Notes under the pieces: model-generated
Told to the model about the DNA's origin: nothing
Databases searched by the model: none
The model's input: only the letters and a program-made list of their open reading frames with translations
Position numbers and translations under genes: made by a program
Shown: positions 6,774 to 8,132 of the stretch, piece by piece
How the letters are laid out: each line of letters opens with the position of its first letter
Numbering within the stretch: the stretch's first letter is position 1
DNA from: Burkholderiaceae bacterium
GTDB lineage: Bacteria > Pseudomonadota > Gammaproteobacteria > Burkholderiales > Burkholderiaceae_C
Direction of reading: 5' to 3'
Length of the DNA stretch: 8,132 nt
NCBI GenBank assembly: GCA_017853735.1
Contig: JAFMJA010000118.1
Location: forward strand, 1 to 8,132

Positions 6774-8006
6774 TCAGGGGCGCTTCATCTGGCAGCTGGT
6801 CGGTGTACTGGCGATATAGGCCGGAAATTCCTTCACCAGGGCCAGGGTCATACCCGTATTCTCAGGGCTGTAGGGGTATTTTTTATCAGCCTTCTGCCAG
6901 ACCGTCAGGTACAAGGGCTGCTGCAACTGGTGATCCGTTTTGCGCATCTGGACTTCACCATTGAAGCTCTTGAAGCTCAACCCCTCCATCGCGGCAGCCA
7001 CCTTGACCGGGTCGGTCGACTTGGCCTTGGCCATGGCTTCTCCCAGAATTTTCGGGATGTGGATCATGGAACCTGTATAGAAGTCATCATTGAACTTTTT
7101 CTTGTATTCATCGCGCCACTTGGCCATGTCACCAGGCAGGTGGTAATGGTTGTAGGAAACCTGGAATACACGCCCAGCGCCACCCGTGCCCAGGGCAGTG
7201 GGAGTGCCGGTAACGCCGGTGTAATAGGTGTAGAACTTGCCGTTGTAACCTCCCTCATTGGCGGCCTTGACCAGCAAGGACAGATCAGAACCCCAGTTAC
7301 CGGTGACCACGGTATCGGCACCCGAAGCCTTGATTTTGGCGATATAGGGTGCAAAGTCACGCACCTGAGCCAGCGGATGAAGCTCCTCGCCCACAATCTG
7401 CACATCAGAGCGTTTGCGCTGGATATTTTCTTTGAAGAATTTGGCCACCTGATGACCGTGTGAATAATTCTGGTTCAGCAGATAGATCTTCTTGACATCC
7501 TTGTCGTCTTTCATGAAGGTGGTCAAGGCCTCCATCTTCATGGAAGTATCCGCATCGAAGCGGAAGTGCCAGTAACTGCATTTGCTATTGGTGAAATCCG
7601 GATCGACGGCCGAATGATTGAGATAGATCACCTCCTTGCCCGGATTACGCTCGTTATGCTTGTTGACTGCATCAATCAGGGCACCGGCTACAGACGATCC
7701 GTTACCCTGCGTCACATAGCGAACTCCCTGGTCAATTGCCGCCTTGAGCTGGTTCAGGCTTTCCGCGGGGCTCAGTTTATTGTCCAGCGCGATGATCTCG
7801 AATTTGACGCCAGCTGGGTTGCCGTTGCCACTGAATTTTTCAGCAAAATACTGCAGGCTCTTGACCTGATTGGAGCCCACCGGTGCCATCAGCCCAGAAA
7901 GCGGGTCAATCCAGGCAATTTTCACGGTTTCGCCTTTTTGCGCCATGGCCATGCTGGCCAGGGATAGACCGGCTACTGTCAGGATGATTTTGAAAGTCGG
8001 TTTCAT
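6774..8006 (-). CDS. livK: Periplasmic solute-binding protein of the branched-chain-amino-acid-type ABC importer (Peripla_BP_6 fold, LivK role)
   Basis: A 410-residue secreted protein that should capture the substrate and deliver it to LivHM. The N-terminus is a clear Sec signal peptide: Lys2 and Lys6, a hydrophobic core ILTVAGLSLASM (8-19), and a likely cut after AMA at residue 22. There is no lipobox Cys. The mature part opens with VKIAWIDPLSGLMAPVG (28-44), typical of the family, followed by YVTQGNGSSVAGA (97-109), where such proteins usually contact the ligand, and GADTVVTGNWGSDLSLL (229-245) in the second lobe. It is longer than E. coli LivK (about 370). Cys143 and Cys405, the latter six residues from the end, are the only mature cysteines and could form a disulfide. 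ATG 8006 is chosen over an in-frame TTG at 8057 because the signal peptide starts there, with GAGGGG 7 bases upstream. Ligand identity is unknown; the family also binds amides, aromatic acids and other carboxylates. Confidence 0.95.
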   Translation of the reverse strand: MKPTFKIILTVAGLSLASMAMAQKGETVKIAWIDPLSGLMAPVGSNQVKSLQYFAEKFSGNGNPAGVKFEIIALDNKLSPAESLNQLKAAIDQGVRYVTQGNGSSVAGALIDAVNKHNERNPGKEVIYLNHSAVDPDFTNSKCSYWHFRFDADTSMKMEALTTFMKDDKDVKKIYLLNQNYSHGHQVAKFFKENIQRKRSDVQIVGEELHPLAQVRDFAPYIAKIKASGADTVVTGNWGSDLSLLVKAANEGGYNGKFYTYYTGVTGTPTALGTGGAGRVFQVSYNHYHLPGDMAKWRDEYKKKFNDDFYTGSMIHIPKILGEAMAKAKSTDPVKVAAAMEGLSFKSFNGEVQMRKTDHQLQQPLYLTVWQKADKKYPYSPENTGMTLALVKEFPAYIASTPTSCQMKRP

Positions 8007-8013
8007 GATTTTT

Positions 8014-8019
8014 CCCCTC
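8014..8019 (-). promoter_or_regulatory. Ribosome binding site of the binding-protein gene
   Basis: The minus strand reads GAGGGG, seven bases before ATG 8006. It decides between this start and the in-frame TTG at 8057, which would spoil the signal peptide. Confidence 0.7.
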
Positions 8020-8028
8020 AAACAACAA

Positions 8029-8057
8029 TAGGTAGACAGTACAGCTATTCCAGCCAA
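8029..8057 (-). promoter_or_regulatory. Weak sigma-70-like promoter candidate for the transporter operon
   Basis: TTGGCT (8057-8052) matches the -35 consensus at 4 of 6 bases. TACCTA (8034-8029), spaced 17 bases away, is a poor -10. If real, it would need an activator, and the half-sites just upstream at 8065-8083 would be well placed for one. Confidence 0.25.
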
Positions 8058-8064
8058 TGGTGGG

Positions 8065-8083
8065 CTAGGGTCTTCCCCTAGGG
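8065..8083. promoter_or_regulatory. Cluster of CCCTA/TAGGG half-sites, possible operator
   Basis: On the plus strand CTAGGG (8065-8070) and CCCTAG (8076-8081) form an inverted repeat with a 5-base spacer. The second arm is itself part of an 8-base palindrome CCCTAGGG (8076-8083). CTAGGG also repeats directly at 8065 and 8078, 13 bases apart. The cluster lies just upstream of the promoter candidate and about 60 bases before the binding-protein start, where an activator or repressor of the operon would be expected. The regulator is not in the window and I do not name one. Confidence 0.4.
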
Positions 8084-8099
8084 ATGGTGTTCAAAACTC

Positions 8100-8115
8100 G
8101 CGCCGTGCGCGGCGC
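8100..8115. other. GC-rich hairpin near the right edge, possible weak bidirectional terminator
   Basis: GCGCCG-TGCG-CGGCGC forms a 6-pair stem with a 4-base loop. A run of four T follows at short distance on both strands (GAGTTTTG on minus, TGCTTTTG on plus). It may end transcription of a gene beyond the right edge. The T-runs are short and displaced by 2-3 bases, so it is weak. Confidence 0.35.
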
Positions 8116-8132
8116 TGCTTTTGCGGGTTGAG

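Noticed and set aside
8007..8057. TTG start for the binding protein, 17 codons upstream
   Set aside because: It would place residues before a clean signal peptide; ATG 8006 has a good Shine-Dalgarno site.
1..8132. Mobile elements, CRISPR arrays, tRNA or rRNA genes, phage or defence genes
   Set aside because: No transposase, terminal repeats, spaced direct repeats, RNA-gene motifs or defence domains were seen; gene content is metabolic throughout.

Overview
All seven protein genes in this window lie on the minus strand, so transcription runs from the right edge to the left. The content points to a betaproteobacterium, most likely Burkholderiales/Comamonadaceae. The basis is moderate GC, typical Shine-Dalgarno sites, and permease and binding-protein sequences that resemble the LivHM/LivK-like set common in that order. 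This placement is from memory of the families, not from a search.

Region 1 (about 8132-6774) is a short upstream control region followed by a secreted solute-binding protein. The control region has a GC-rich hairpin, a cluster of CCCTA/TAGGG half-sites, a weak promoter candidate and a strong ribosome binding site. Region 2 (6773-6702) is a 72-base gap holding a convincing intrinsic terminator, which probably makes the binding protein more abundant than the membrane components. Region 3 (6701-2894) is a tightly packed run livH-livM-livG-livF: gaps of 4 and 1 bases, one ATGA overlap, and Shine-Dalgarno sites inside the preceding genes. Together with the binding protein it encodes a complete branched-chain-amino-acid-type (HAAT family) ABC importer. 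Region 4 (2893-2757) is a 137-base gap with an inverted repeat and a TTGACA box. Region 5 (2756-1) holds a bifunctional enoyl-CoA hydratase/3-hydroxyacyl-CoA dehydrogenase and the first half of a thiolase, which runs off the left edge.

Taken together this looks like uptake plus beta-oxidation. The importer brings in a small carboxylate or amino acid, and the last two genes catalyse the hydration, oxidation and thiolytic steps of CoA-thioester breakdown. No CoA ligase, acyl-CoA dehydrogenase or regulator is in the window, so the substrate cannot be named.

I see no wholly new system. The best second-look items are: an ABC ATPase pair in which one of the two composite ATP sites looks degenerate (Walker A Lys replaced by Arg in LivF, LTYAE signature in LivG); a LivM with a C-terminal two-helix module resembling in layout the N-terminal module of E. 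coli LivM; the attenuator-like terminator; and several small regulatory dyads.
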